Assembly (NCBI GenBank): GCA_014859805.1
Contig: JACUTN010000068.1
Span: 1-5,021, forward strand
Direction of reading: 5' to 3'
Origin: Candidatus Bathyarchaeota archaeon
GTDB lineage: Archaea > Thermoproteota > Bathyarchaeia > Bathyarchaeales > Bathycorpusculaceae
DNA length: 5,021 nt
Positions within the stretch are counted from its first letter, which is position 1, and each line of letters begins with the position of its first letter. The position numbers and the translations under genes are program-made. The notes beneath the pieces are model-generated. The model worked only from the letters and a program-made list of their open reading frames with translations, had not been told where the DNA came from and did not search any database. Shown in pieces: positions 1-5,021 of the stretch.

Positions 1-1129
1 TTAACCAACCTCTCAAAGTCAATCTCCATCTCCTCATTAAACGGCTCAGAAGCAGACAAAACATAGCAGCTGCCCGCTTTCGGATTGATTTCCACAAGCT
101 CCTCCAAATCGTAAAAAGACATAGCTAAAACTATTTCCCGTTGTCGCTTCGAAACTTCGAACACATCAACAATTTTGTCCGAATACCCCTCTATAATTTG
201 TTTTTCCCATTTGCGATATCTTTTCTTCGACTTTCGAAATATCAATATACTCTCATCACCCAAGCTTGGAACCCTTAAGTGCTTATCCTTGCGCAACGCT
301 TTCAACATGTAAGCCTGCCTAAGTGAAACAGCAAGACATCACCCATTCTTCCTGGCTGTTCGATAAAAAGAATTCAACCTATCAATATCAGTATAAGCAA
401 AATCAGCAAGCACCAAACCACCCGTCTGCCCAACAATTCCATTCAACTTATTCTTAACTTCAGCTTCAGAATAATTGAAGCACCAGTCATATTCGTAGCT
501 TCGGTGACAACCGCCACCGGCTCCGCTTCCTTTGCCTTTCCAACAAAATCAGACGTCATCTCAGGCTTCGTTCCATGAGCCCTAAAATCACCAGTATAAA
601 CAACAGCGCCACTAGAAGTATGAACTATGAAGCCATAGGCTCCTGGAACAGAATGATCAACATGAACTGGTTCAATCTCTAAATCATCCACAGTAATCGA
701 GTCTCCTGTTCTAAAGGACCTAAACAATACGTCTTCAACATCAAACTCCAACGCGGTAGCACGCATTTCACCCAGCGCCTGCAAAATAATCTTCGTTGTC
801 TCTCCGCAGTACACTGGAATTTCACGGTTTATGAAAGATATGTAAGCTGAGTGATCCATATGAGCGTGCGAAAGGAAAACAGCATCAACTTCTGCAGCCC
901 TATCATCAAACCTGTAAAAACCTTCAAGTTTCGGCAGGATTCCAAGCTCTTGCAGATTTTTTTCTCTTCTAGGTGAAAGGAAAGGCAACGAATAATATTG
1001 CTTTTTCAAAGCAAAGGACATGCCAAAATCCAAAAAGATTTTTGTACCCTTGTCTTGGAGTAAGATTTTGTTTCCGCCAATCTCATCTACTCCACCATAA
1101 AACGTCAACGAAGTGTTTACCTTCACCAA
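1..1129 (-). pseudogene. RNase J-like beta-CASP metallo-beta-lactamase nuclease, frameshifted and interrupted, 3' end beyond window
   Basis: The product would be a zinc-dependent RNA nuclease of the metallo-beta-lactamase/beta-CASP superfamily, involved in mRNA processing or decay. The start is TTG at 1129 (GTG at 1126 is possible), because TAA at 1133-1135 closes the frame upstream; AGGTG at 1136-1140 lies 6 nt before the TTG. Visible motifs are GGVDEIGGNK near residue 12, the metal site SHAHMDH (H88, H90, D92, H93), HVDHS (H159), TGDF (D181) and beta-CASP motif A TEATN (E210). The reading frame ends at TGA 443-445, but homology clearly continues one frame over from 476 (NYSEAEV, GGLVLADFAY, SLRQAYML, SASEPFNEE) to the left edge, broken again by TGA at 339-341. 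One missing base after S218 plus one nonsense codon explains everything seen. The C-terminal His motifs of beta-CASP would lie beyond position 1. Recent decay or sequence error are both possible; the family call is firm, the exact subfamily is not. Confidence 0.8.
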
Positions 1130-1170
1130 TTCTTACACCTATAGCAAACAAGCATTTTGTGTCATCTATC

Positions 1171-1178
1171 CTAAATAG
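1171..1178 (-). promoter_or_regulatory. Possible TATA box of the RNase J-like gene
   Basis: Read on the minus strand this is CTATTTAG, inside the small inverted repeat CCTA-TT-TAGG (1170-1179). A start site about 25 nt downstream, near 1149, would give a leader of about 20 nt holding the AGGTG ribosome site at 1136-1140. Spacing fits an archaeal promoter, but the element is a weak match and no clear BRE is seen. Confidence 0.3.
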
Positions 1179-1222
1179 GCTTTTTGAACACAGAGCGCAT
1201 GCTAACAATTATTTGAAGATAG

Positions 1223-1230
1223 TAATATTT
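1223..1230 (+). promoter_or_regulatory. Possible TATA box of the small basic-protein gene
   Basis: TAATATTT is preceded by a purine-rich GAAGATAG, which could act as a BRE. Transcription starting about 25 nt further on (near 1250) would leave a leader of roughly 25 nt carrying the GGAGGT site at 1264-1269. The AT-rich background makes this a tentative call based on spacing only. Confidence 0.35.
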
Positions 1231-1263
1231 TTTAGTAAGTACCATGTGGTTATGCCATACAAT

Positions 1264-1269
1264 GGAGGT
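1264..1269 (+). promoter_or_regulatory. Strong Shine-Dalgarno site deciding a GTG start
   Basis: GGAGGT is a full complement to the 3' end of archaeal 16S rRNA and lies 6 nt before GTG at 1276. It falls inside the reading frame that would begin at ATG 1252, which has no comparable site in front of it. This favours the GTG as the real start of the small basic protein. Confidence 0.75.
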
Positions 1270-1275
1270 CAAAAG

Positions 1276-1410
1276 GTGGCTAGAAGAAGCAAGAAAGAGA
1301 AAGCTGCAGGTCGGGAAAAACATAAACAATTAAAAAAAGCTAAGAAGATGGAGAAGAAACAGAAAAAGAAAGTTGAACTTCCTACAAGACATAGAAAAGG
1401 CAAAAGATAG
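1276..1410 (+). CDS. Small, highly basic 44-residue protein of unknown function
   Basis: I do not recognise this protein. It has 16 Lys and 6 Arg among 44 residues against 4 acidic residues (net about +18), no Cys and no aromatic residue other than His. The middle (residues 5-32) is Lys/Ala/Glu-rich and could form a charged helix; the tail PTRHRKGKR is a basic patch. Such composition suggests binding to RNA, DNA or the ribosome, but that is inference. GTG 1276 is chosen over ATG 1252 because GGAGGT stands 6 nt before it; use of ATG 1252 would add 8 residues. The frame stays open far upstream, but that part is antisense to the RNase J-like gene and carries no coding sense. The gene diverges from the nuclease gene and converges on the kinase gene with 12 nt between stops. 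Its Lys-rich codon pattern could be low-complexity chance, but the perfect ribosome site argues for a real gene. Confidence 0.62.
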   Translation: MARRSKKEKAAGREKHKQLKKAKKMEKKQKKKVELPTRHRKGKR

Positions 1411-1422
1411 TGTTGATCGCAC

Positions 1423-3129
1423 TCATTCCTTCAGTTTGCCCGTCTTTCTACAAATGTTTGAAATAGCGAAAATTACACTCGGAAAAGTGAATATACTAAA
1501 AACCTTCGTGTATTTCGGATTCCCAACCTTTCTAACAAGCTTAACATCCCCTCCAGCCTCCAAATAACCTTCAACAAATGCTTTTGTAATAAGCTCTGCT
1601 AGACGCGTTCCAACAAGAGGCGGAAGGTAATGCCCCGTGAAATACAGAAACTCGGCAATATCCCAAACCTTGTCACCGTTCCTAGATGCCTGCTCCAAAT
1701 CGAGAAGACAGATTTCACCATTTTTTTCTCTAACCATAATATTCTCAGGTTTTGTATCACCTAAAGCTATGCCCAGAGCATGCACTTTTGCGAATTTTTC
1801 GCCAACCCTGCTTATAACGCCCAATTCATTTTTTAAACTTTCATCCGTCTGTGATTTCACAATCCTTTTCACTAATTTATCGAGTTTTTCTCCTTCAACG
1901 TATTCCATGAAAATTAAGCGTTCACCATGATTTACATACAGAATTTTAGGAACATCAAAACCCATACTGTATAACTGCTGATTTATGGCACATTCCCTTT
2001 CAAGCCTCAAGCGTCCCAAAACAGCAAAAGTTCTTGTCCCCAGAGTCCATAGATTGAGGGGGAACCATTTGAAACTTGACCAGTCCTTGAACCTTTTAAC
2101 GACAACTTCCTTTTTGTCGTTATTTCCAAAAGCACTAACTAAATAGACATCGTTCAAAATACCACCGATCTTCTCAATCACGATTTCAGCTTCCTCGCCC
2201 CTTGAAAGCACTTTCCTTGCAAAAGCTTCTATGTCCATTTTAGCCGACAAAGGAACAAGCCCGTGAGCTGTAGGAATATGCAAATATCTCAAGGGATCCT
2301 CAAGTTGATGAATAGGTTTCGAGTTTTCTCTAACATCCCACTGAAAGTTATGCATTCCTCTATTTTGCGAGACAAAGCGCAAAGTCTTTGAAAAAGTGCC
2401 AAGCAAAGAATTGAATAATGCCCTTTGGGTGGTCTTGAAAATACTGATAAAACGAATTTTCTTGCTTTCAACTTTCTCCACAAATTTTTTAGAAATTTTT
2501 ACGTATCCATCTGAAAAAGTAATTACATCTTCTTCCTCTAATTCCCTTAACGCCTCCAAATACCCACGCATAACCAATTTGACATTCTCTTTTTTAGCAC
2601 TGTTTTGCATGAAGTTTAACACGGTGTAAATCATCGGCGGAAAAAGCCTGGCTCTGCTCAACATAGTCTCATACATAAAATACTCTGGTTCTATGTGAAA
2701 ATTGTAGGATAATTCCGGAAAATCCAAAACGAGATTTTCGAAGAGTTCAAGAATTAAACGCTTTTTCAATTTAACCTCTTGAAGATGCAAGTAGTTCTCG
2801 TTTTTTAGGGCGACGTATGGAAAAATCATTTTTTCAGCCAATGCCTCGCCTAAAAATCCTCTATCCACATCCCTCTCAAAAACCCATTCGTCAACAGCAA
2901 AAACAATAACACTTCTATCATCCAAAATTTTAACATAACTCATCAACCTAGGCTGAAAACCGCGAATTACAAGCAATACTTCAAGAACTGTTTTTGCATC
3001 AGTCAGTCCCAAGACATAATCACCGACTATGCATGCTGTCGTAATTTGGCACGAACCAGCAATACGCCTGCAAAAACTGATAATTTGCCTTTTCAGTTTT
3101 CCATCTGGATGCTTCAATTGCCTAGACAA
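1423..3129 (-). CDS. Fusion protein: degenerate nucleotidyltransferase-like domain, winged-helix-like segment and Bud32/RIO/APH-like kinase domain
   Basis: This is a 568-residue cytosolic protein, likely an atypical ATP-dependent kinase of unknown substrate. Residues about 25-130 resemble a nucleotidyltransferase fold (IVGDYVLGLTDAKTVLEVLLVI, then VFAVDEWVFERDVDRG), but the metal-binding Asp pair expected in the LEVLLVI strand is missing. Residues about 165-215 look like a winged helix (MRGYLEALRELEEEDVITF, then DGYVKISKKF). Residues about 312-530 form the kinase: glycine-rich EKIGGILNDVYLV, ATP lysine K345 in VVVKRF, helix-C glutamate E377 or E379, hinge MEYVEGE, catalytic loop ALGDTKPEN (D458, N463; the usual HxD His is replaced) and metal-binding DLE (D477) where most kinases have DFG. 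A hydrophobic stretch closes the protein (about 543-558). The start is TTG 3129: TGA at 3139-3141 blocks the frame upstream and GAGGTG lies 5 nt before. No Kae1 gene is adjacent, so a role in KEOPS is not indicated. Kinase call is good, NTase call moderate. Confidence 0.8.
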   Translation of the reverse strand: MSRQLKHPDGKLKRQIISFCRRIAGSCQITTACIVGDYVLGLTDAKTVLEVLLVIRGFQPRLMSYVKILDDRSVIVFAVDEWVFERDVDRGFLGEALAEKMIFPYVALKNENYLHLQEVKLKKRLILELFENLVLDFPELSYNFHIEPEYFMYETMLSRARLFPPMIYTVLNFMQNSAKKENVKLVMRGYLEALRELEEEDVITFSDGYVKISKKFVEKVESKKIRFISIFKTTQRALFNSLLGTFSKTLRFVSQNRGMHNFQWDVRENSKPIHQLEDPLRYLHIPTAHGLVPLSAKMDIEAFARKVLSRGEEAEIVIEKIGGILNDVYLVSAFGNNDKKEVVVKRFKDWSSFKWFPLNLWTLGTRTFAVLGRLRLERECAINQQLYSMGFDVPKILYVNHGERLIFMEYVEGEKLDKLVKRIVKSQTDESLKNELGVISRVGEKFAKVHALGIALGDTKPENIMVREKNGEICLLDLEQASRNGDKVWDIAEFLYFTGHYLPPLVGTRLAELITKAFVEGYLEAGGDVKLVRKVGNPKYTKVFSIFTFPSVIFAISNICRKTGKLKE

Positions 3130-3134
3130 ACTTC

Positions 3135-3140
3135 CACCTC
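3135..3140 (-). promoter_or_regulatory. Strong Shine-Dalgarno site deciding a TTG start
   Basis: GAGGTG on the minus strand lies 5 nt before TTG at 3129. An in-frame TGA overlaps this site (3139-3141), so no earlier start exists, and the next Met in frame is residue 63. The TTG start of the kinase-like protein is therefore well supported. Confidence 0.75.
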
Positions 3141-3178
3141 AAGCGACATAATCACAGACAAAATCTGTAACTCTTCAA

Positions 3179-3186
3179 GATATAGT
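3179..3186 (-). promoter_or_regulatory. Possible TATA box of the kinase-like gene, overlapping the synthetase stop codon
   Basis: On the minus strand this reads ACTATATC, directly after the synthetase stop codon (3186-3188). A start site about 25 nt on, near 3157, would give a leader of about 27 nt with the GAGGTG site. A short inverted repeat, ACAGA/TCTGT (3154-3168), lies near that predicted start. The 56-nt gap would also permit read-through from the synthetase gene, so an independent promoter is only a suggestion. Confidence 0.3.
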
Positions 3187-4544
3187 TAATGCTTTTCAAG
3201 AATTTCGCCATAAATTCTCAAAAACTTCAATGCCCTGACTGCCTTTTCAGGCAAATTATACAGAGGTACGCTAGTCTTCCCTAAGACATTGTACACGAGT
3301 GCGAAGTCCTCCCCGCCTGCTGGCACGTCAACAACTGGTTTATTGGGATATTTTGCTGCCACATTTTTAATTACTTTGGCATCTTTCGGTTCAAAGAAGC
3401 ATGATTTAAGCATGTTTATCACTAGGACGCCGTCCACGTTTTTGTCAGCGAGCACTAACTCCAAAACTTTGGAGTATCTTTCAGCTCTAGCATCAGCTAT
3501 CATATCTATAGGATTTGTCGCATCGACACCCGGATAGAGCTTTTCAATTTTCTTTTTGGTCTTTTCAGACAAATTTGCAAGTTTTAGATTGTTTTTTGCA
3601 ACAGCATCTGCAGCCAGTATTGCTGGTCCACCCACATTGCTTACAATTGCCACGTTATCTCCGCGCATTGGAGGCTGTTTCGAAAATGCTATGGCTGTGT
3701 TCATCAATTCTTCAATGTCTTCAACCCGTATTATCCCAGCTTTTTTGAAGGCTGCATCAAAGATTTCGTCCGATCCCGCAATTGAAGCCGTATGTGATTT
3801 CGCTCTTTTCGCTGATTGCTGTGTTATTCCACCTTTTAAAGCTAAAATAGGCTTTTTCTTCACTATTTTTCTCGCTTCTTCTATGAATTTCCTTCCTTCT
3901 TTTACTCCTTCCATGTATAGGCAAATTACCTTTGTTTTTCTGTCGTTTCCATAATACCGTAGCAAATCAACGTCATCAACATCTATTTTATCTCCTACGA
4001 AAGCGAATTTGCTTATGCCAACATTATAAAAGCATGCCCAGTCAAGCAGACAAGCGCCGACTCCGCCACTCTGGGATATGACGGCAATACTTCCCTTTCT
4101 GGGCATAACGTTTCTTTCAAAGGTTGTGTTTAAGCCGTTGGCAGTGTTTATGACGCCCATAATCGTGTTTGGTCCTAAAATTCTAACATCATACTCTTCT
4201 TTAATCTTGAGCAGCTGCTGACGCTGTTCATCTTTGAACCCACCAGTAATCATCACAAGAGCTTTCACGCCCATTTTCGCACATTTTTCAGCGTGTTCAA
4301 CCGATTGTTTTGGCGGAAGCATTATAACCCCGAGTTCAGGAGTTTCTGGCAACTTACTTAGCATGTTATAACCATATTTTCCATCCGCATCTAAAACGCA
4401 AGTTTTTTCACGAAAGAACTTTCTCATATTATAAATGACGCTTTTGAAAAGCTCTGGAGAAGCCATTCCAACTCTTTCTCGGATCTTACTTGAACCTATT
4501 AGAAGAACCCTTTGCGGTTCAAAGATAGCCTTCACTCCATTCAT
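3186..4544 (-). CDS. Acyl-CoA synthetase (ADP-forming), alpha subunit
   Basis: This family converts acyl-CoA, ADP and phosphate to the free acid, CoA and ATP (acetate/acyl-CoA synthetase, NDP-forming), the main archaeal route to ATP from acyl-CoA. Counted from the ATG, about residues 4-125 form the CoA-binding Rossmann domain (RVLLIGSSK, then GVIMLPPK, TGGF, ILGPNTIMG). The first ligase-CoA domain has SIAVISQSGG, VGDKIDVDDVDLL and LYMEG; its phosphorylated histidine is H251 in KSHTASIAGSDE. The last domain begins at NVAIVSNVGGPAILAADA and includes ATNPIDMIADA. The 452-residue length is that of a stand-alone alpha subunit; the ATP-grasp beta subunit is not in the window, and neither neighbour encodes it. 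I choose ATG 4544: AAGGT lies about 7 nt before it. TTG 4559 would add five residues but has a poorer ribosome site. The gene has its own TATA-like element in a 96-nt leader region. The acyl substrate cannot be read from the sequence. Confidence 0.92.
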   Translation of the reverse strand: MNGVKAIFEPQRVLLIGSSKIRERVGMASPELFKSVIYNMRKFFREKTCVLDADGKYGYNMLSKLPETPELGVIMLPPKQSVEHAEKCAKMGVKALVMITGGFKDEQRQQLLKIKEEYDVRILGPNTIMGVINTANGLNTTFERNVMPRKGSIAVISQSGGVGACLLDWACFYNVGISKFAFVGDKIDVDDVDLLRYYGNDRKTKVICLYMEGVKEGRKFIEEARKIVKKKPILALKGGITQQSAKRAKSHTASIAGSDEIFDAAFKKAGIIRVEDIEELMNTAIAFSKQPPMRGDNVAIVSNVGGPAILAADAVAKNNLKLANLSEKTKKKIEKLYPGVDATNPIDMIADARAERYSKVLELVLADKNVDGVLVINMLKSCFFEPKDAKVIKNVAAKYPNKPVVDVPAGGEDFALVYNVLGKTSVPLYNLPEKAVRALKFLRIYGEILEKH

Positions 4545-4613
4545 AGATTTAACCTTCAAACCAAACTTGTTGGGGAAGGAAAAAGATAGCGTTTCGTATT
4601 CATAAATTTAACC
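4539..4613 (-). repeat. Imperfect 16-nt direct repeat flanking the synthetase leader
   Basis: GGTTAAATTTATGAAT (4598-4613) and GGTTAAATCTATGAAT (4539-4554), both read on the minus strand, match at 15 of 16 bases. Their equivalent bases are 59 nt apart. The upstream copy covers the putative TATA box; the downstream copy covers the end of the ribosome site and the ATG start. It may be a two-site operator, or a remnant of local duplication. Confidence 0.6.
4601..4611 (-). promoter_or_regulatory. Probable TATA box of the acyl-CoA synthetase alpha gene
   Basis: Read on the minus strand this is TTAAATTTATG, the best archaeal TATA-like element in the window. A start site about 25 nt on, near 4580, falls by a T-rich run (4580-4584) and leaves a leader of about 35 nt with the AAGGT site before ATG 4544. 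It lies about 30 nt beyond the amidohydrolase stop codon, so the synthetase gene can be transcribed on its own. Confidence 0.5.
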
Positions 4614-4626
4614 GTAGAAAGACTTG

Positions 4627-4631
4627 AAAAA
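4627..4631 (-). terminator. Possible T-run terminator of the amidohydrolase gene
   Basis: Ten nucleotides after the amidohydrolase stop codon the minus strand reads GGTTTTTCAAGTCTTTC. Archaeal termination often occurs at short T runs without a hairpin, and a stop here would separate this gene from the synthetase promoter just downstream. Five Ts is a weak signal. Confidence 0.25.
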
Positions 4632-4640
4632 CCAGAGGAT

Positions 4641-5021
4641 TTATCGTGCCAACAGATCCAACGCTGTTTTTTCAGCCCTTTCCATAACAGCTTGCTCATC
4701 TAAAGTTTTCACGTGCCGATTCTCCATTACAATCTTTCCGTCAACAATAACCGTGTCAACATCACTTCCATGAGCAGAATAAACGATGTTTGCGCAAATG
4801 TTATGTAGGGGTTTTAAATGAGGCTTTGAAAGGTCAACCAAGATTACGTCAGCTTTTTTACCTACTTCAAGTGAACCAATGTTTTTCCCAAGTCTCAAGG
4901 CTTTAGCCCCGTTTAATGTCGCCATCCTCAAAACTTCATACACCGGCAAAATCTTGGGATCCAAATAAACGAGCTTCTGAAGCAAAGTGGCGATTTTCAC
5001 TGTTTCAAACATGTCAAGTGT
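4641..5021 (-). CDS. Amidohydrolase of the MtaD/S-adenosylhomocysteine deaminase type, C-terminal part, 5' end beyond window
   Basis: Only the last 126 residues are present; the frame is open to the right edge, and the Met at 5012 is internal (TLDMFETVKIATLLQK matches the conserved segment after the active-site Asp in this family). Full-length relatives have about 420-440 residues. Visible family marks are VLRMATLNGAKALRL, GSLEVGKKADVILVDL, the PLHN segment, a NIVYSAHGSDVDTVIVDGK strand pair that completes the small beta-sandwich, and a helical tail. Family members deaminate 5'-methylthioadenosine, S-adenosylhomocysteine or 5'-deoxyadenosine to the inosine form, recycling nucleosides made by SAM-using enzymes. 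The HxH metal site and catalytic Asp would be encoded beyond 5021, so activity cannot be judged. Other chlorohydrolase-type deaminases (for example guanine or cytosine deaminase) share this C-terminal pattern. The gene precedes the synthetase gene on the same strand with a 96-nt gap, which argues weakly for a shared operon. Confidence 0.85.
   Translation of the reverse strand, partial: TLDMFETVKIATLLQKLVYLDPKILPVYEVLRMATLNGAKALRLGKNIGSLEVGKKADVILVDLSKPHLKPLHNICANIVYSAHGSDVDTVIVDGKIVMENRHVKTLDEQAVMERAEKTALDLLAR

Noticed and set aside
336..341. TGA followed by TGT read as selenocysteine-cysteine (recoding) in the nuclease
   Set aside because: RNase J-like enzymes need no Sec or Cys here, the position is not catalytic, and a second lesion in the same gene favours decay or error. 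I saw no obvious SECIS-like hairpin, though the 3' UTR is outside the window.
470..482. Programmed -1 frameshift in the nuclease gene
   Set aside because: The site TTCAATT is not a slippery heptamer (X XXY YYZ), and no nearby stimulatory stem was apparent.
973..1251. Upstream extension of the small basic-protein frame, starting with ATG at 973
   Set aside because: This part is antisense to the N-terminal half of the nuclease gene, has no sensible protein pattern, and the GGAGGT/GTG start at 1264-1276 explains the real gene.
2289..2629. Overlapping open frames on both strands inside the kinase gene
   Set aside because: They are shadows of the kinase coding frame, without ribosome sites or recognisable protein features.
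1423..3129. Assignment of the kinase as Bud32 of the KEOPS complex
   Set aside because: The protein is far longer than Bud32, with extra N-terminal domains, catalytic and metal motifs that differ (ALGDTKPEN, DLE), and no Kae1 next to it.
3115..3149. Short minus-strand frame ATG 3149 of 11 codons overlapping the kinase start
   Set aside because: It has no ribosome site of its own and is out of frame with the kinase; too short to claim.
3154..3168. Inverted repeat ACAGA-CAAAA-TCTGT between synthetase and kinase genes as a terminator hairpin
   Set aside because: The stem is only 5 bp and AT-rich, with a mismatch beyond it and no T run after it. Mentioned only as context for the possible promoter.
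3289..3954. Plus-strand open frames opposite the synthetase gene
   Set aside because: They are antisense shadows of a well-conserved enzyme frame, with no initiation signals.

Overview
The window looks like chromosomal DNA from an uncultured archaeon, AT-rich and dense in genes. The lineage is an inference; a Bathyarchaeia-like or related TACK archaeon would fit. The support is: the alpha subunit of an ADP-forming acyl-CoA synthetase, an archaeal-type RNase J-like beta-CASP nuclease, a kinase of the Bud32/RIO/APH-like type, strong Shine-Dalgarno sites used with TTG and GTG starts, and TATA-like elements upstream of several genes. I see no rRNA, tRNA, CRISPR array, insertion sequence or other mobile element.

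Layout from right to left. Three minus-strand genes follow one another: (1) the C-terminal third of a metal-dependent amidohydrolase of the MtaD/SAH-deaminase type, cut by the right edge; (2) a complete acyl-CoA synthetase (ADP-forming) alpha subunit, whose start I place at ATG 4544 rather than the upstream TTG; (3) a 568-residue protein that seems to join a degenerate nucleotidyltransferase-like domain, a winged-helix-like segment and a C-terminal protein-kinase-like domain. The gaps are 96 and 56 nt and each holds a possible TATA box, so these genes may be transcribed separately. A tiny plus-strand gene (GTG start, 44 aa, half Lys/Arg) converges on the kinase gene, with 12 nt between the stop codons. 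Further left, divergent from the tiny gene, is a minus-strand RNase J-like gene running off the left edge.

The RNase J-like gene carries two lesions: a one-base frame loss just after beta-CASP motif A, and an in-frame TGA about 46 codons later. The protein sequence on both sides of each lesion still reads as a well-kept family member. It is therefore either a very recent pseudogene or a product of sequence errors.

The genes do not form one obvious pathway. The amidohydrolase belongs to purine-nucleoside/SAM salvage, the synthetase to ADP-linked acyl-CoA energy metabolism, and the kinase and basic protein have unknown partners. The items most worth a second look are the NTase-kinase fusion, the SD-led 44-aa basic protein, the 16-nt direct repeat covering both the putative TATA box and the start codon of the synthetase gene, and the doubly broken nuclease. 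I did not find a clearly new multi-gene system.
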